Source: an uncultured Salinicoccus sp.
GTDB lineage: Bacteria > Bacillota > Bacilli > Staphylococcales > Salinicoccaceae
DNA length: 64,000 nucleotides
Assembly (NCBI GenBank): GCA_947494965.1
Contig: CANLWV010000009.1
Coordinates: 28,799 to 92,798 of the forward strand
Direction of reading: 5' to 3'
Under the pieces are notes generated by a model. The model was not told the origin of the DNA. It saw only the letters and a list, made by a program, of their open reading frames with translations, and did not search any database. Below, piece by piece: positions 1 to 8,235 of the stretch. The position numbers and the translations under genes are program-made. Each line of letters begins with the position of its first letter. Positions within the stretch are counted from its first letter, which is position 1.

Positions 1-73
1 CCTTTTCATTGGAATGATACTCATCATATTGCTGAGCGGTATCCAGTATGCACATAAGAAAAGTGGCGTTTAA
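1..73 (+). CDS. 3' end of a membrane protein gene (partial)
   Basis: An open frame enters from the left edge (frame starting at base 2) and stops with TAA at 71-73. The visible 23 residues are a hydrophobic helix (GMILIILLSG) followed by a short basic tail ending HKKSGV. This is the usual look of the last transmembrane segment and cytoplasmic tail of a small transporter or other integral membrane protein. Too little is present to name a family. No terminator is seen before the next gene. Confidence 0.5.
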   Translation, partial: LFIGMILIILLSGIQYAHKKSGV

Positions 74-115
74 TATCTCCAGTCAAAGAAGCATAAGGAC
101 GAAGGGTGTGGTTAT

Positions 116-1030
116 GTGAAAAATGTTTTGCTTATGGGTACCAACGGTAGAATAGGAGAAAATCTTTATGAAGAATTGAAAGGTGACTTCAATCTTTTTG
201 CGTTTTCAAGTCCGAATCAAGTAAACAACGAGATGGATATCACATTTTTGAAAAAAGATCTGTTTATTCTACCTGAAGTGGAAGAAGCACTGAAGGGAAT
301 CGATACGGTGCTCTTTTTTGAAGATCCAATAATGCGGTTGAACAGGCAGACGCAAGGACGTTTTGAGGACTTTTATATTTTGATAGCGGATAATATCGCC
401 AGAGCCGCGCAACTGCATGAAGTCAAGCAGATAATATTCATCGCAGATGAGGTGAGTGACCCCTATATCGTTGAAGTGCTGGGTGCTTTTGGTGCAAAAG
501 TACAGGTCACCCGGACCCCAATTAAAAGATACGGCAAGACCCTCTCCTATAAAACAACTGACTATAACAGTGTGAGGAGTGTGCAGCGCGCTCGCCTGCC
601 CCGAGGCTGGAACATCAAAGATGTTGGGCAATATTATTTTGACTGGCTTGATAATATTCTTTATGGGCTCATCAATATCAGCTATGAAGGACCAACAATA
701 AACATGTACCTCCCAAAAAAGGCGCACCCTATCCTCGTCATCGAATATGATGCAGAAGGCAGCTACAATGGTTTGGAAATCTACAGGATAAAGGGTGGCA
801 GCTTATCAAAAAAAATGATGAATAAAACACCCAGGTTTGAATTCAGAGCACTGCCGGGCGGGGAAGATTTCCTTATGGCACTTCATGACTTTGAGCCTAA
901 GTTCTCTTGGGGCGCCTATCAAATTGTACAGGCGCCTCTATACACATTAATCAACCGCATATATCAAGTGGAGATGATCATAAATAACCAAGCCCCTGGC
1001 TCACATAATCGTCCTAATGTAGAACGATAA
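116..1030 (+). CDS. NAD(P)-binding Rossmann-fold protein, epimerase/dehydratase-like
   Basis: A 304-residue protein that begins with a Rossmann dinucleotide-binding loop (GTNGRIG, about residues 8-14) after a first beta strand. It fits the atypical SDR / NAD-dependent epimerase family. Residues about 30-130 alternate strands and helices as expected. I see no YxxxK active site, so it may bind NAD(P) without classical SDR chemistry. The second half (about 190-304) is not a standard epimerase substrate domain that I recognise. The start is GTG at 116, preceded by a purine-rich stretch (gaagggtg). The gene is monocistronic, converging on the autolysin gene with a shared terminator at 1032-1065. 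Substrate unknown. Confidence 0.6.
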   Translation: MKNVLLMGTNGRIGENLYEELKGDFNLFAFSSPNQVNNEMDITFLKKDLFILPEVEEALKGIDTVLFFEDPIMRLNRQTQGRFEDFYILIADNIARAAQLHEVKQIIFIADEVSDPYIVEVLGAFGAKVQVTRTPIKRYGKTLSYKTTDYNSVRSVQRARLPRGWNIKDVGQYYFDWLDNILYGLINISYEGPTINMYLPKKAHPILVIEYDAEGSYNGLEIYRIKGGSLSKKMMNKTPRFEFRALPGGEDFLMALHDFEPKFSWGAYQIVQAPLYTLINRIYQVEMIINNQAPGSHNRPNVER

Positions 1031-1031
1031 A

Positions 1032-1065
1032 AAACGGGCCGATCGATTAATCGATCGGCCCGTTT
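1032..1065. terminator. Bidirectional terminator between convergent genes
   Basis: A perfect 15-bp stem (AAACGGGCCGATCGA with its complement) closes a TTAA loop, with A-runs on the left and T-runs on the right, so it can end transcription from both sides. Confidence 0.85.
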
Positions 1066-1069
1066 CATA

Positions 1070-2164
1070 TTAATGGATGAATGTATGGCTGGATACTTGC
1101 GATGAACTGATGGTCCTGAAGTTTTTAACGCCTTTACCGCTACCGAAGTTCATTTCGGAAACAAGGATGGAACCGTCAGAATTGATGCGTTCCACTACGG
1201 CTACATGACCAAAGCTCCATGCATAGTTCGTCCATGCTTCCGTCTGCATGATGGCGCCGACTGAAGGAGAATTGTTGACTCTATATCCTTCGCTTCTTGC
1301 GCCGTTGTCCCAGTCGTAGGCGTTGCCCCAATTGTTTCCAACAGGTTTTCCGAGCTGTTTGCGGCGTTCGAAGACGTACCATGTGCAATCGCCCCAGTAA
1401 TAGTAGTTCGTACCGTATGATGTGCCTGAAGGGGCAGGCGCTGATACTTTATCAGTGACTGATGTGTTGTTATTGGAATCTGGCTTGCTTACAGAGCTTG
1501 AGCTTCCGCTGACGCTCAACTTTTGTCCAACATAGATTACAGTTGAAGACAGATTGTTCAAGTTCATGATTTTTCTGTATGTAGTACCATGCTTATTGGC
1601 GATTTTACTTAGTGTATCACCAGATTTTACAGTGTATGTGCCGGTTGAGCTTGTGCTGGAGTTTGAACTTGATGTTGAACTGGAGTCGGAAGTATTGGAA
1701 CTGCTCGAGTTGCTGGAGCTGCTAGAAGAATTCGAACTTCCATCTACACTCAGTTTCTGACCCGGATAAATGATATGTGAAGAAATATTATTATTTTTCA
1801 TCAATGTACGGTAATTCATGCCATGTGCAGATGCGATCTTGCTAAGCGTATCACCAGGCTTTACAGTGTATGATCCGCTAGATGAATTGGACGTACTTGC
1901 CGATGAATTTGATGATGAGCTTGAACTCGAAGAGCTAGAGCTGCTTGAACCGCCTTCTACAGTAAGTTTTTGGTTAATGTAGATCATGTCTGAAGACAGG
2001 CTGTTCCAAGATTTGAGTTGGCCCACGGATACATTATTCTGGTTGGCGATCTTCCAAAGCGTGTCTCCGCCTTGTACTGTGTAGGAAGATGCTTCAACCT
2101 GATCTGCGAGACCGTATGTAGAGAGAGCAGCGGTAGCTGTAAGGGCTGTGATGGCTTTTTTCAT
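1070..2164 (-). CDS. sle1: LysM x3 - CHAP cell-wall hydrolase (Sle1/Aaa-type autolysin)
   Basis: Secreted peptidoglycan hydrolase of 364 residues. An N-terminal signal peptide (about 1-26) is followed by three LysM modules at roughly 28-69, 98-139 and 176-218, each with a GDTLxKIA core, then a C-terminal CHAP domain (about 250-364) with candidate catalytic Cys260 (GDCTW) and His320 (FGHVAVVE). The linkers are almost pure Ser/Asn tracts. Sle1 of S. aureus has the same architecture and works as an N-acetylmuramoyl-L-alanine amidase in daughter-cell separation. The ATG start has a strong AGGAGG ribosome-binding site. A WalR-type box lies about 120 bp upstream (2285-2301). Orthology to Sle1 is likely, but other LysM-CHAP paralogues exist in staphylococci. 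Confidence 0.85.
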   Translation of the reverse strand: MKKAITALTATAALSTYGLADQVEASSYTVQGGDTLWKIANQNNVSVGQLKSWNSLSSDMIYINQKLTVEGGSSSSSSSSSSSSSNSSASTSNSSSGSYTVKPGDTLSKIASAHGMNYRTLMKNNNISSHIIYPGQKLSVDGSSNSSSSSSNSSSSNTSDSSSTSSSNSSTSSTGTYTVKSGDTLSKIANKHGTTYRKIMNLNNLSSTVIYVGQKLSVSGSSSSVSKPDSNNNTSVTDKVSAPAPSGTSYGTNYYYWGDCTWYVFERRKQLGKPVGNNWGNAYDWDNGARSEGYRVNNSPSVGAIMQTEAWTNYAWSFGHVAVVERINSDGSILVSEMNFGSGKGVKNFRTISSSQVSSHTFIH

Positions 2165-2284
2165 GAATGTGTTGACCTCCTAGGATGTATAATGAATATG
2201 TGTTATGTAATTTGATTATTTTAATACTTCTTTATCTGTGATTACAAAATATATAGTAACAAATTAACAGAATGAATAGTTGAA

Positions 2285-2301
2285 TGTAATATAACTGTAA
2301 T
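2285..2301. promoter_or_regulatory. WalR (YycF) binding box
   Basis: TGTAAT-ATAAC-TGTAAT is an exact match to the WalR direct-repeat consensus TGTWAH-N5-TGTWAH. It sits between the divergent autolysin and Bax-inhibitor-like genes. The autolysin is the expected target, because WalKR controls wall hydrolases. A lone half site, TGTAAC, lies at 2338-2343. Confidence 0.7.
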
Positions 2302-2408
2302 ATAAACTCAATATCATTAATATATTCTGAATATTCTTGTAACAATATAAGGATAAACTCCCTACAAGAGGGTATATGAATCGTGTTGATTTGGAGGAGG
2401 ACGATAGT

Positions 2409-3023
2409 ATGACAAGAAAATACGATGAGCGGATGGCCTGGCTCTATTTCCTTTATTACTGGGTGATCTTTGGAATTGGGGCGTACTTTGGACAGTATCT
2501 GCCAGAGGAGTGGCGGCCGACAGCGTCTGCAGTGGTTTTTGGAATATTGATGATCTCGTTATTCGTCCGGGGTTTTAATCGCAGTGGGCCTGTCATAAGC
2601 CACTTGTACGCAGTTCTTATAGGACTTGTGTCATATGGAGTATTTGAAAATTTCATTAATGATTTTGGAACCGGTATTTTCTACCGGATCATCTTGTTGG
2701 GAATAATTGTATTCATCTTTTTTGGTATTATAGGTTACTTTTTCCTTAGAGATGTTACGCATTGGGGAAAGTATTTATTTATTGCATTGCTGGTTGTAAT
2801 AGTGGCAACGTTGCTTAACTTCTTTATTGACTTACCCTACTTGACATTGTCGCTCACGATTGTAGGTTTGATATTATATCTGCTTTACACAATCTACGAC
2901 TTCAACAGGATGAAGAATGGTAAGTTCAGCCCAAGGGAAATGGGGTTCAATCTGTTCATCAACCTGCTTGTCATCATAAAAAGGCTTCTCAGGCTGTATC
3001 GGTATGTTAACAATAGAAGATAG
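2409..3023 (+). CDS. Bax inhibitor-1/YccA-like integral membrane protein
   Basis: About 204 residues with roughly seven hydrophobic helices and short loops. The C-terminal part (LLYTIYDFNRMKNG followed by a hydrophobic helix and a basic tail) recalls the BI-1/YetJ family, small proton- or calcium-leak proteins of unclear role in bacteria. The assignment rests on topology and the conserved Tyr-Asp in the penultimate helix, so it is moderate. I prefer the ATG at 2409, which has GGAGGAGG 8 bp upstream, over the in-frame ATG at 2376. A GGGTAT element at 2371-2376 could be a sigma-B -10, but the matching -35 is poor. The gene precedes yebC with no clear terminator between them. Confidence 0.5.
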   Translation: MTRKYDERMAWLYFLYYWVIFGIGAYFGQYLPEEWRPTASAVVFGILMISLFVRGFNRSGPVISHLYAVLIGLVSYGVFENFINDFGTGIFYRIILLGIIVFIFFGIIGYFFLRDVTHWGKYLFIALLVVIVATLLNFFIDLPYLTLSLTIVGLILYLLYTIYDFNRMKNGKFSPREMGFNLFINLLVIIKRLLRLYRYVNNRR

Positions 3024-3078
3024 ATGGTATAGAATGATATATAATAGCATATAAACTTTTAATGAAGGAAGATGAAGT

Positions 3079-3798
3079 ATGGGGCGTAAATGGAATAACA
3101 TTAAAGAGAAAAAAGCTCAGAAAGATAAGGATACTAGCCGCATCAATGCCAAATTCGGGCGGGAAATATATGTGGCCGCCAAAAAAGGCGAGCCTGACCC
3201 TGAGAGCAACCAGGCGTTGAAGGCCGTCCTGGATCGTGCCAAAACATACTCCGTACCAAAGCACATCGTAGATAAGGCGATTGATAAGGCAAAAGGCAGT
3301 GATGAAGAAGCATTTGATGAACTCCGCTATGAAGGCTTTGGACCAGAAGGCACGATGATTATAGTCGATGCACTTACAAACAATGTGAACCGCACAGCTT
3401 CCGATGTCCGTGCAGCATTCGGGAAAAATGGTGGGAACATGGGAGTAAGCGGTGCAGTCAGTTATATGTTCGACGCAAAATCTGTATTCGTCTTTGAAGG
3501 ATTCGACCCGGAAAGTATAATGATGGAACTGATGGAGAAGGATCTCGATGTGGAGGACGTGAGAGAAGAGAACGACTTCACAGTTGTATACGGACCGCCT
3601 CAAGCTTTCCATGATTTGAAGAAATCACTAGATGGCATGGGGGTTGAAGATTATGAGGTGGCAGAACAGACGATGATTGCGCAAAACGAAGTATCATTGG
3701 ATGAAACTTCAAAGGAGCAATTTGAGACATTAATCGAAGCACTGGATGAACTGGAAGATGTGTCTAACATCTATCACAATGTTGATTTAAGCAAATAA
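3079..3798 (+). CDS. yebC: YebC/PmpR-family regulator (TACO1-like)
   Basis: A 239-residue YebC-family protein. It opens with the typical [16 protein letters not shown] box, followed by the conserved [20 protein letters not shown] region and the [16 protein letters not shown] and [14 protein letters not shown] blocks. Family members are three-domain cytosolic proteins described as transcriptional regulators and, more recently, as translation factors that relieve ribosome stalling. The lineage resembles the second Gram-positive paralogue (B. subtilis YeeN). A GGAAGATGAA ribosome-binding site precedes the ATG. It is followed after 17 bp by an SDR gene with its own GGAGGAGG, so the two are probably co-transcribed. 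Confidence 0.9.
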   Translation: MGRKWNNIKEKKAQKDKDTSRINAKFGREIYVAAKKGEPDPESNQALKAVLDRAKTYSVPKHIVDKAIDKAKGSDEEAFDELRYEGFGPEGTMIIVDALTNNVNRTASDVRAAFGKNGGNMGVSGAVSYMFDAKSVFVFEGFDPESIMMELMEKDLDVEDVREENDFTVVYGPPQAFHDLKKSLDGMGVEDYEVAEQTMIAQNEVSLDETSKEQFETLIEALDELEDVSNIYHNVDLSK

Positions 3799-3815
3799 AT
3801 GGAGGAGGAAGCATA

Positions 3816-4589
3816 ATGAATTTTGGCTATGAAGGCAAAGTCGCTGTAATTACAGGAAGCAGTCAGGGGATAGGACGAAAAACTGCCGAACAGATGACTC
3901 GACTTGGAGCAAAAGTCATGCTTGTGGCTCGAGGTGAGGATCAACTTCAGAAAGCTAAAAAGGAAATTTCACAATTTGGGGAAGTGGATTACATTGTTGC
4001 TGATGTGAAAGAAAATGACTCAGCAGAACGGATCATCGAAGAAACAGTCAAACGTTATGGACGGTTGGATGTATTGGTCAATAATGCAGGAGGGTCATTT
4101 GCGAAACCATTTGAAGAAGTCGCGATCTCAGACTGGGAAGATGATCTGGACTTGAAACTTCTGGCAGCTGTGAGAATGTCCAAAGCTGCCCTCCCCCATC
4201 TGAAGGAAGACGGTGGCGCAATCCTCAATCTGACAGCTGTCCTTGGTAAAACGCCACCGCCATCTTCATTGCCGACGACTGTTTCACGTGCCGCAGGCAT
4301 GGCGATGACAAAGGCAATGAGTAAAGACCTTGGAAAATACGGCATTCGGGTCAATACAGTGTGCATTGGCCTCATAAGGAGTGCGCAAATAGAAAAGAAA
4401 TGGCAAGATGAAGCACCTGAGCTGACTTGGGAGGAATATTCAAAACTCGATCGCCATAATATTCCACTCGGCAGAATAGGAGAGACCGAGGAAGCAGCGA
4501 ATGTCATAACATTCCTTTGCTCTGATCTTGCGTCCTACATTAGTGGGGACGCTGTCAATATAGATGGTGGCTCAGGCCATGCCTTATAG
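3816..4589 (+). CDS. SDR-family oxidoreductase with altered active site
   Basis: A 257-residue classical-length short-chain dehydrogenase. The cofactor motif TGSSQGIG (about 13-20) and the structural NNAG (89-92) are intact, and the C-terminal CSDLASYISGDAVNIDGG motif is standard. The catalytic YxxxK is not there: the aligned segment reads TTVSR (Thr154 to Arg158), and the active-site Ser is Thr140. The fold and NAD(P) binding are therefore expected, but normal SDR proton transfer is not. The replacement may define a subfamily rather than a defect, since the surrounding SRAAGMAMTKAMSKDL context is well kept. Likely operon with yebC. It is followed by a rho-independent terminator at 4596-4615. 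Confidence 0.8.
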   Translation: MNFGYEGKVAVITGSSQGIGRKTAEQMTRLGAKVMLVARGEDQLQKAKKEISQFGEVDYIVADVKENDSAERIIEETVKRYGRLDVLVNNAGGSFAKPFEEVAISDWEDDLDLKLLAAVRMSKAALPHLKEDGGAILNLTAVLGKTPPPSSLPTTVSRAAGMAMTKAMSKDLGKYGIRVNTVCIGLIRSAQIEKKWQDEAPELTWEEYSKLDRHNIPLGRIGETEEAANVITFLCSDLASYISGDAVNIDGGSGHAL

Positions 4590-4595
4590 AATATT

Positions 4596-4615
4596 AACGC
4601 CTACGGGCGTTTTTT
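4596..4615 (+). terminator. Rho-independent terminator after the SDR gene
   Basis: A short GC stem, AACGCC-TACG-GGCGTT, is followed directly by a run of T. Confidence 0.75.
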
Positions 4616-4719
4616 AATTGCTTTAAAATTACACCAGCTATATTATTTAGAATAATACAATAGAATGTATGCAAGAAGATGATTGGACTGGATATCGATT
4701 AAAAATGGGGGTGAGGTAT

Positions 4720-5625
4720 ATGAACCTTGAAGTGGTACAACTTGATAAATCGTTTACCGGAAAAAAAGTGGTAGACTCAATCACTTTGTCTGTTGAGTCT
4801 GGAACAATCCATGGGCTTTTGGGATCCAATGGGGCAGGTAAGACCACTTTCATGAAACTACTCAGTGGCATCTATAGACCAGATGATGGAGGCGTATATT
4901 TTAGTGGTGTTCCTATCTATGGGAACACAGAGATGAAGAGCCAGGTCATGTTTATTAGTGATCATCCATACTTCCTTAATGGAAAAACGCTTCTTTCAAT
5001 GGCTGAATTCTATAAGGCAATGTATCCGAGATGGTCTTCCGCGCGCTTTAATCAGCTCGCACATCATTTCGGGCTTGATATTCATCAACCCCTCTCTCAA
5101 CTCTCAAAAGGAATGAAACGTCAGGCTACCTTTGTTCTTGCGTATGCCTCACGTCCCAAAGTGCTGTTACTGGATGAACCTTTCGATGGCTTGGATCCGA
5201 TCATCAGGCGGCAGGTGAAGGATATCATGATGCAGGATATCGCAAATCATGGCATGATGGTCATAATCTCGAGCCACAACTTAAGGGAGATGGAGGACAT
5301 ATGCGACTCCATATCGATGGTGCACAAAGGGAAACTGCTGTTCCACAGCAACTTGGATGAAGTCAGAGGAACGCACTTCAAGCTGCAGATTGCTTTTGAT
5401 GTGTTGCCGCCCGAGTCATTTTTTAAAGATGTGGATGTCGTACACCATGAAATCAAGGGACGGGTGGTCACTTGCATCGTTAAAGGCGACAGGTATGATA
5501 TCGAACAAAAAATTACAAAATACAGTCCCTTGATGTATGACATTCTACCTTTGTCATTAGAAGAGATATTCGCCTACGAAATGGGGGAGAGAGGTTATGC
5601 GATCAGCGACATCATTATTGAATAG
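4720..5625 (+). CDS. ABC transporter ATP-binding protein (Ytr/Bcr-like)
   Basis: Nucleotide-binding subunit of a bacitracin/Ytr-type exporter, 301 residues. Walker A (GSNGAGKTT, about 35-43), the signature LSKGMKRQ (about residue 127), Walker B (VLLLDEPFDG, about 147-156) and a switch His (SSHNLREME) are all present. The C-terminal 80 residues form the usual accessory region of this group. I chose ATG 4720, which has GGGGGTGAGG just upstream, over an upstream ATG that lacks one. The gene overlaps the permease gene by 29 bp, so the pair is translationally coupled. Unlike the B. subtilis ytr operon, no GntR regulator precedes it. A 7-3-7 palindrome (4641-4657) in the promoter region could be an operator. 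Confidence 0.9.
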   Translation: MNLEVVQLDKSFTGKKVVDSITLSVESGTIHGLLGSNGAGKTTFMKLLSGIYRPDDGGVYFSGVPIYGNTEMKSQVMFISDHPYFLNGKTLLSMAEFYKAMYPRWSSARFNQLAHHFGLDIHQPLSQLSKGMKRQATFVLAYASRPKVLLLDEPFDGLDPIIRRQVKDIMMQDIANHGMMVIISSHNLREMEDICDSISMVHKGKLLFHSNLDEVRGTHFKLQIAFDVLPPESFFKDVDVVHHEIKGRVVTCIVKGDRYDIEQKITKYSPLMYDILPLSLEEIFAYEMGERGYAISDIIIE

Positions 5626-7588
5626 GACACTGCTCCTTCATTTTACCGGGTCAGTATTCTGGTTATCAATATTATTTCTCATAGGTAACATATTGCTCCA
5701 ACCTTTGGCTTTATGGATTGCCTCGATCAATGTCCGTATTAATGATGGGTACGTACCCTCCGGTAATCCTTTAGATATGATGGCAGGTTTCCAATTGGTT
5801 TTTGGAATGGTCTATGTCATGTTTTTGGCCGCTTTTCTATTCGGTTATAAAAATAAGGAGCAGTCAATTGATTTCATGCATGCGCTCCCGATGAAACGGC
5901 ATTATCTCTTAAGCCATGCATTGCTCTCAGGATTTATCAATATTCTAATACCTATAATCACTACTTCAATCATTTTGTTCTTTGAGCGGCACTTCCTTGT
6001 GTTTGACATATCATTCATAGATATCATTGCTTGGGGCGCATATTCAGTTTTTGTCCTGGTGACTGTATTTTCTGTTTCGGTATTTTGTGGCTTCCTTGTA
6101 AATAATATTTTAGTACATCTGCAATTGATCCTCATCGTCTTCTTCTTGCCTGTTATTTTTTGGACGCTGACCGTAGCTGTTGCAGATGCGCTTTTTGAGG
6201 GTGTCGGAATAATACCGTTTACGGGGAATGGCGAGAGCCTGATCAGTGGCATTGTCGATAACACCTTCCCGATATTTGCTGTACAGCAAATCTATTCTGG
6301 TTTTGTTTTCTGGAAAATCCTCATGTGGTCACTCTTCACTGTATTTCTATTCATCGGATCGTATATTTTGTACGGAAGGAACCAGAATGAAAAAGTACAT
6401 CATACCTTTAATCAGAGTTGGCTTCGTAACATTCTTGTGGCATTTCTATCGATTTCAGGAATGCTATTGGTGGGTTTAATCATTTCAGTTACATTGCCTA
6501 ATGGGCTACTGATCTTCATTTTGTCATTTTTGTTCGGGACGGCCTTTGCTTACATCGCGATAGAGATGTCTTTCCAGGGGACCGTTCGGCTTGAGCGGAA
6601 TATAAAATCTCTGGTTACGACGGCAGCCCTCCTGATTCTTTTTTGGACTGTTTTTATAACAGGATGGAACCAATATGTTGCATACGTTCCGGAAGAATCA
6701 GAAATCGATAGTGTGAGGATTACAAATTCCTCCAGTAGCAGCTATGGCAGTAATGGAAACATAAATGGAGAAATGGGTGAAGATTATCTATACATCGACG
6801 ATGGGGAAATAATAGCAGAAGCGGTTCAGGCTCATGAAGAAGCAACGGCCGCCCCGGCCCTCAAAGATATATCACAAGGATATGAGTGGGTTGAAGTCAG
6901 CTACAGGATGAAAAATGGCAACTACATCAATAGACGATTTGATGATCATAAAAGAGAACCTTACAAAGAGATACTAGGCAAGGTGAACAGCGGAAAGTAT
7001 GCGAGGAACAATGATGTCCTCTTTAATGTCGGGGACCCGTCAAAGCTCCTGAGGGTCGAGATATCAGCCCCTGGGGGTGCGGTGACGATTGAAGAAGCTT
7101 CACCGTTTATAGAAGAGTATCAGAGGGCGATGCTCGGAGTTGATGAGGATATACCTGCAAATATACTAAACGGTGGAGTGCCTCTGCTGAACGGTGTTGC
7201 AGAATTCGAGCAAAGCTACTACAGTGGCCAAGCATCAATCTATAACCCTGTGCTTCAAAAGGCGATAAAAGGGGAAGAGGAACTGGCAGGGTTCCTAGGA
7301 GTGGAAGGCAGCGAGGAGATGTACACATTGACGTTGGGTGAAGTGGACAGGCAGAAATTCTTCCAGGATTATCAGATGTTGACCCCAAAAAAGTTCATCA
7401 ATAAATATGAGTTGAAAGTTTTATCTGACAATCAGATGGCAGAGGTAGTGAAAGCAGTCGACGAAGGTAAGTTGGACGGCAGAGGTCAGAAGGTACTGGT
7501 CTACCGCTCTGTGGTTGAAGATTGGGCGGACGCAGAAGAAATTACACTTTCAATGGATCAGGAATTCAATATTCTGGGAATCGAATGA
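5597..7588 (+). CDS. ABC transporter permease with C-terminal extracellular DUF6449-like domain
   Basis: Membrane partner of the preceding ATPase, 663 residues. The first ~370 residues contain about ten hydrophobic segments. The last ~290 are hydrophilic and probably outside the membrane, beginning after the helix near residue 355 (ILFWTVFITGW). This layout matches Ytr-like permeases that carry a DUF6449 domain, a family linked to cell-envelope stress and bacitracin or lantibiotic response. The start is ATG 5597 inside the ATPase gene, with GGGGGAGAGAGG upstream. The substrate is not evident. No terminator is obvious after the stop, but a new promoter follows at 7615-7644. Confidence 0.8.
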   Translation: MRSATSLLNRTLLLHFTGSVFWLSILFLIGNILLQPLALWIASINVRINDGYVPSGNPLDMMAGFQLVFGMVYVMFLAAFLFGYKNKEQSIDFMHALPMKRHYLLSHALLSGFINILIPIITTSIILFFERHFLVFDISFIDIIAWGAYSVFVLVTVFSVSVFCGFLVNNILVHLQLILIVFFLPVIFWTLTVAVADALFEGVGIIPFTGNGESLISGIVDNTFPIFAVQQIYSGFVFWKILMWSLFTVFLFIGSYILYGRNQNEKVHHTFNQSWLRNILVAFLSISGMLLVGLIISVTLPNGLLIFILSFLFGTAFAYIAIEMSFQGTVRLERNIKSLVTTAALLILFWTVFITGWNQYVAYVPEESEIDSVRITNSSSSSYGSNGNINGEMGEDYLYIDDGEIIAEAVQAHEEATAAPALKDISQGYEWVEVSYRMKNGNYINRRFDDHKREPYKEILGKVNSGKYARNNDVLFNVGDPSKLLRVEISAPGGAVTIEEASPFIEEYQRAMLGVDEDIPANILNGGVPLLNGVAEFEQSYYSGQASIYNPVLQKAIKGEEELAGFLGVEGSEEMYTLTLGEVDRQKFFQDYQMLTPKKFINKYELKVLSDNQMAEVVKAVDEGKLDGRGQKVLVYRSVVEDWADAEEITLSMDQEFNILGIE

Positions 7589-7614
7589 TCGGCTGTGCCT
7601 ATAGAACTTAATCC

Positions 7615-7644
7615 TTCACATTCTTCCTCTGATTTTTGTATAAT
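7615..7644 (+). promoter_or_regulatory. Sigma-A promoter for the DUF402 gene
   Basis: TTCACA at 7615-7620, an 18-bp spacer and TATAAT at 7639-7644, about 20 bp before the start codon. Confidence 0.55.
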
Positions 7645-7665
7645 TAAGGGAAGGAGATGACCGTG

Positions 7666-8193
7666 ATGAAAACCAAATATCTTGATAAAAGAGGATGGAG
7701 ACGTCTTCTCCGCTCTGATTATAGGGAAAAGATCATCCATTATGAAGACGAAAAGATATTGGTGGGTCTGCTGGAGATCCATAAGGTCCGCTCACCCCTG
7801 ACCGTATCGATATTGGATGAGAGGGTGAAGGTGTGCGACAATCGATACAGTTGGCTGCAGATTCTTCCTGAAAAAAGGAAGTATAGCATAACTGTGATGT
7901 ATGATGCCCGTGGCAAAGTACTGCAATACTATTTCGATATCAATATCAAGCACATCCTCGAACTCGGCAATGCCAGACGCAAGGATATTTATCTGGATGT
8001 CTTGGCTCTTCCAGATGGTCGTTATGAACTGGTCGATGAGAAGGATATAGCACGTGCCGTAAGAAGGGGCCATATATCAAAAAAACAATATGATTTTGCA
8101 TATAAGGCTGCAAATGAAGTAATGGAAGAAATTGATGGGAACTTTGAACGGTTCATCCGTTTGGCTGAATACTGTAAAAAAATGATGAAATGA
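7666..8193 (+). CDS. DUF402-domain protein, probable nucleoside di/triphosphatase
   Basis: A 175-residue soluble protein of the DUF402 family. The core with conserved acidic residues (YDARGKVLQYYFDINI then DIYLDVLALPDGRYELVDE, about 80-130) is the metal-binding part of this barrel. The staphylococcal homologue Ntdp (SA1684) hydrolyses nucleoside di- and triphosphates and affects virulence, and this protein has that size and pattern. I place the start at ATG 7666, which has AAGGAG 9 bp upstream. The ATG at 7657 touches the ribosome-binding site. Monocistronic between its own promoter and a strong bidirectional terminator. Confidence 0.75.
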   Translation: MKTKYLDKRGWRRLLRSDYREKIIHYEDEKILVGLLEIHKVRSPLTVSILDERVKVCDNRYSWLQILPEKRKYSITVMYDARGKVLQYYFDINIKHILELGNARRKDIYLDVLALPDGRYELVDEKDIARAVRRGHISKKQYDFAYKAANEVMEEIDGNFERFIRLAEYCKKMMK

Positions 8194-8194
8194 A

Positions 8195-8232
8195 AAAGGC
8201 AGCAGGGAAGTGATCACTTCCCTGCTGCCTTT
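8195..8232. terminator. Bidirectional terminator
   Basis: A perfect 38-nt palindrome with 19-nt arms beginning AAAGGCAGCAGGGAAG, flanked by A and T runs. It serves the convergent DUF402 and SDR genes. Confidence 0.85.
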
Positions 8233-8235
8233 ATG

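Noticed and set aside
1554..1760. Open frame on the plus strand across the LysM linkers
   Set aside because: Glu/Leu repeats are the antisense reading of the Ser-rich linker codons of the autolysin.
2371..2376. GGGTAT as a sigma-B -10 for the Bax-inhibitor-like gene
   Set aside because: The -35 at the right spacing (GGATAA) matches only four of six bases.
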